From positions 16,699,501 through 16,763,500 of the forward strand of contig CM062210.1 in the NCBI GenBank assembly GCA_031216445.1: a stretch of DNA of 64,000 bases, written 5' to 3'. The position numbers were made by a program, and so were the translations under genes. How positions within the stretch are numbered: the first letter of the stretch is position 1; every line of letters begins with the position of its first letter. Shown here piece after piece: positions 63,410-64,000 of this stretch. The notes beneath the pieces are model-generated. The model was not told where the DNA came from. It made no database searches and worked only from the letters and a program-made list of their open reading frames with translations. Source of the DNA: Lateolabrax maculatus. Taxonomy: Eukaryota > Chordata > Actinopteri > Acropomatiformes > Lateolabracidae.

Positions 63410-63670
63410 CTCAGATGATACTGCAGCTTCCACTGGTTAATGGTTAGCTCTGAATAATACATATTAAGTAATGAGCTGCCCAAATGGATCAGGGGCAGTC
63501 AGTTAGGCCATGCATAAAGCAATCAATTATTCGATCAATAGTCCTCATTAGTCCATCATATAGTTAAGCTCTATGTATGGGCCTCTGGTTGGAATAAATA
63601 ATTTACAACCCACAGAGGGAAATGAGAACGCTGGCCCAGTTCAATGTCTGATGTCGCCTTCTTGTTGGAA
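63410..63670. promoter_or_regulatory. enhancer-like block
   Basis: TTAAGTAATGAGCTGCCC, AAGCAATCAATTATTCGATC, GTCCTCATTAGTCCATC and GGAATAAATAATTTAC form a dense run of homeodomain-type words. No coding frame. Confidence 0.33.
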
Positions 63671-64000
63671 GAAATGAGAATACAGACATTTACATTTACG
63701 AGGGGTTTCTGTTAACAAACACTAATGTATGTTTTCACATACAGGTTTATGCACTGTACATATAAATATTGCTTACTATCTGACCATCTTGTCATTATGT
63801 TCCTATAAAATTGTAATCTTACTTTTGTTTTCACTGTACAAACAACATCTATTGCATGTGTGTCTGCTGGAAGCCAACCCCCACGAACAAGCTGGGCTGT
63901 GAAGCGATTTTGGGGTAGTGGCCGCACAGGGTGTTGCAAACTTCTGCTGCATTACCTTACAGAATGGAATGCTTTTGAGGTAAAAACCTTTGCCGCACAT

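Larger units (their letters stand above)
15455..64000 (+). other. pard3: pard3 intron downstream of the recognised exon (partial)
   Basis: This begins with a consensus GTGAGT donor. I looked for the next PAR-3 segment, which starts LVAVFDEQ in mammals, and did not find it, so the intron probably exceeds 48 kb. Long early introns are typical of PARD3. It contains two tRNA-Trp genes, a tRNA relic, a broken LINE, a MITE-like element, three copies of one fish repeat, many microsatellites and several enhancer-like blocks described separately. The remaining stretches show no gene signal that I can support. Confidence 0.7.

Noticed and set aside
1..64000. CRISPR arrays, operons, phage or bacterial gene clusters
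   Set aside because: No regularly spaced repeats and no dense coding; the sequence is eukaryotic intron throughout.

Overview
The window looks like teleost fish DNA, probably a spiny-rayed fish, and it is almost entirely intron. The evidence is dense (CA)n/(GT)n microsatellites, long gene-free stretches, a degraded fish-type LINE, three copies of an AT-rich dispersed fish repeat, a MITE-like element with terminal inverted repeats, and vertebrate-type tRNA-Trp genes. I see one convincing protein-coding exon, 15353-15454 (+). It encodes 34 residues of the N-terminal oligomerisation domain of the polarity scaffold PAR-3 (pard3) and is bounded by a consensus acceptor and donor. About 15.3 kb before it and 48.5 kb after it read as pard3 intron. 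Nearly every other open frame of 60-135 codons is a chance frame, often running through a CA/GT repeat.

Layout. 1-15 kb: upstream intron with two 72-nt tRNA-Trp(CCA) copies and one decayed copy on the + strand at 1.6-2.6 kb, a tRNA-like SINE head at 8.9 kb, and a tRNA-Trp on the - strand at 10.3 kb. 15.35 kb: the pard3 exon. 15.5-21 kb: quiet intron with another tRNA-Trp at 18.0 kb. 21-64 kb: intron in which microsatellites and old repeats alternate with repeat-poor blocks of balanced composition, rich in homeodomain, POU, TCF and RFX-like words, that look like conserved non-coding (enhancer-type) elements. This second half also holds a tRNA-Trp at 47.0 kb, a rearranged tRNA-Trp relic at 37.5 kb, a broken LINE at 53.3-55.4 kb, a MITE-like element at 56.2-56.7 kb, and a series of short-spaced near-perfect inverted repeats between 31 and 57 kb.

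Nothing here is a clear new multi-gene system. The points most worth a second look are the dispersed family of tRNA-Trp genes inside a pard3 intron, including a relic whose anticodon arm carries an inverted duplication; the group of near-perfect hairpins, which resemble template-switch mutations; a possible zero-length recursive splice site at 55624/55625; and the cluster of enhancer-like blocks in the downstream intron. Conservation claims are inference from sequence appearance, because no alignment could be run.
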